Part shown: positions 15,696 to 16,845 of the stretch, one piece after another
Layout: each line of letters begins with the position of its first letter
How positions within the stretch are numbered: position 1 is the stretch's first letter
NCBI RefSeq assembly: GCF_000003605.2
Contig: NW_003120437.1
Span: 7,193 to 24,037 of the forward strand
Length of the DNA: 16,845 nucleotides
Reading direction: 5' to 3'
DNA from: Saccoglossus kowalevskii
Taxonomy: Eukaryota > Hemichordata > Enteropneusta > Harrimaniidae
Made by a program: the position numbers and the translations under genes
The notes under the pieces: generated by a model
Databases searched by the model: none
What the model was told of the DNA's origin: nothing
The model's input: the letters and a program-made list of their open reading frames with translations, nothing else

Positions 15696-16845
15696 TTTGA
15701 TTAGATGCAATTTATAAAATCTTCCTTGTACAAGAAATAGTATGTATACCTAACAGATATGTACTCTGAATTTCAGTTAGGCATCAACAGTGTTTATATA
15801 ACATTTATAAAAAACTGTTCATGCCTGTGTGAAATTCGATGTACTATCCACAGTAACCCAGTTTGAAAGTATAGTTGTTTACATTTCACAAACAAACGGG
15901 GCGTGTTTACGAGTAGAAATTAACTTTAATTGCAATAACGTCATCACATATAATTGTCAAGTGATCATAAAAACCAAACAATCCATATTTTGCTTTGATT
16001 CGTTTCAAATTTCCCCGAAACTGAACCATGATTACTAATACATCTAGTACTTGTGCAAAAAAAAAAGACACCAATTGATTGTAAAATATTGTTTGTCACG
16101 CCCGATTAGTCGACCCAGCGCTGTGCTGTTCAGGACGTCCCCGGGCCTATAGTTTCCGTTGCAACTGGGTAACTGCTGATAGGCGTGTCACGTGATAAGC
16201 GAGTCACGTGATGAGTGGGTCACGTGATGCGTGCGCCGTACCTGATCTATTCGGGTATATTAGTCGTATACGTAATACGAGTGGGTGGGATAGGGCCAGC
16301 GTGTTCTCTAACATACAGGAGTTTGCGGTTTTTGTGAGTCAAAAATGAAAAGTAGAAATTTGTATGAGTCAATTTGGACTTCAACAATAAATATCACCGT
16401 TATACAGAAGACAATAGAGAGCGTCTTTAGTTACAGGGCACTGTGTAGCAACATTCTGCGTGGGCGAGAGTTTGGAATTTTTAGAGGAATCTAAATGGCA
16501 TCTGAAGCCATTTAATTACAATTAAATCAATAACGTCATGCCCTTTTCCCGCCAATTGCAATGTTTTATTATATTACCAACCTGTGTTTAGAGACAATAT
16601 TTTCAATGGTTACGATTTTTTTTTTCAAATTGCGTCGAAATCACTATTTCCAGTTGCGTCATTTTGTACCCATCCCCTTGCGTGGGCGACGCGTCAAAAT
16701 TGCTTAGATGGCACACTGGATAGCTATAGGGTCTCGTGATGGAAGAGTGGAGGGTATAACTCAAATACAAATAGGTCAACTCGGGTCATTGTGGCATTAC
16801 GCCAATAAACAAAATGAAAGCATGACCTTCGCCTTACGCTGTCTA
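15696..16845. other. Upstream intergenic or 5' intronic DNA
   Basis: Apart from the E-box cluster I see no exon, repeat family or RNA gene in this stretch. The 69-codon plus-strand frame at 15829-16038 has no domain and unremarkable context. The stretch 14889-15343 is likewise empty. Confidence 0.6.
16187..16234. promoter_or_regulatory. Three TCACGTGA E-boxes at exact 16-bp spacing
   Basis: TCACGTGA occurs at 16188-16195, 16204-16211 and 16220-16227, inside three 16-bp units beginning GTCACGTGAT. CACGTG is the E-box bound by MYC/MAX, USF and MITF/TFE families; GTCACGTGA(C/T) resembles the lysosomal CLEAR element. It lies 2.4 kb upstream of the ROCO start codon. Whether it regulates this gene, a neighbour or nothing is unknown. 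Confidence 0.5.

Overview
The window is eukaryotic genomic DNA, most likely from a marine invertebrate animal. The reasons are short phase-compatible exons with GT-AG borders, long AT-rich introns, several MITE families and two long minisatellites. Ankyrin-Roc-COR proteins are common in amphioxus, hemichordates, echinoderms, molluscs and cnidarians, and I cannot narrow the species further from sequence alone.

Only one gene can be supported. It lies on the minus strand and fills the window from about 13.8 kb down to 1.3 kb, then runs off the low-coordinate end. I assembled 12 coding exons that join in frame (1572 nt, 524 codons). The product starts with about 24 N-terminal residues. It continues with five ankyrin-type repeats, each in its own exon, and a partial sixth. 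Next comes a Roc GTPase domain (P-loop, switch T, DYAGH and SRAD motifs), then the start of a COR domain ending in LYNMGE at the last exon in the window. It is therefore an Ank-Roc-COR (ROCO-family) protein, probably an intracellular signalling or scaffolding GTPase. The rest of COR and anything after it lie outside the window.

From low to high coordinates the layout is as follows. 1-1267 is a minisatellite of about 71 bp units with a 208-bp higher-order repeat and duplicated edges. 1345-3059 holds the COR and late Roc exons, with a small palindromic element at 2172-2316. 3060-5171 is a large intron with AT-rich sequence, an inverted pair of TACTGT MITEs and a 140-150 bp tandem repeat. 5172-7419 holds the Roc core exons with two more MITE-like elements. 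7420-9951 holds three ankyrin exons and one copy of a 311-bp dispersed repeat. 9952-11329 is an intron dominated by a 44-bp minisatellite. 11330-13824 holds the first ankyrin exons and the probable start codon. 13825-16845 is upstream DNA with a second copy of the dispersed repeat, another TACTGT MITE, a 352-bp TIR element and three TCACGTGA boxes spaced exactly 16 bp apart.

No bacterial-type operon, CRISPR, tRNA or rRNA is visible. The best candidates for something new are the repeat structures that interact with splicing or regulation of the ROCO gene, and the gene itself with its unusual G4 motif.
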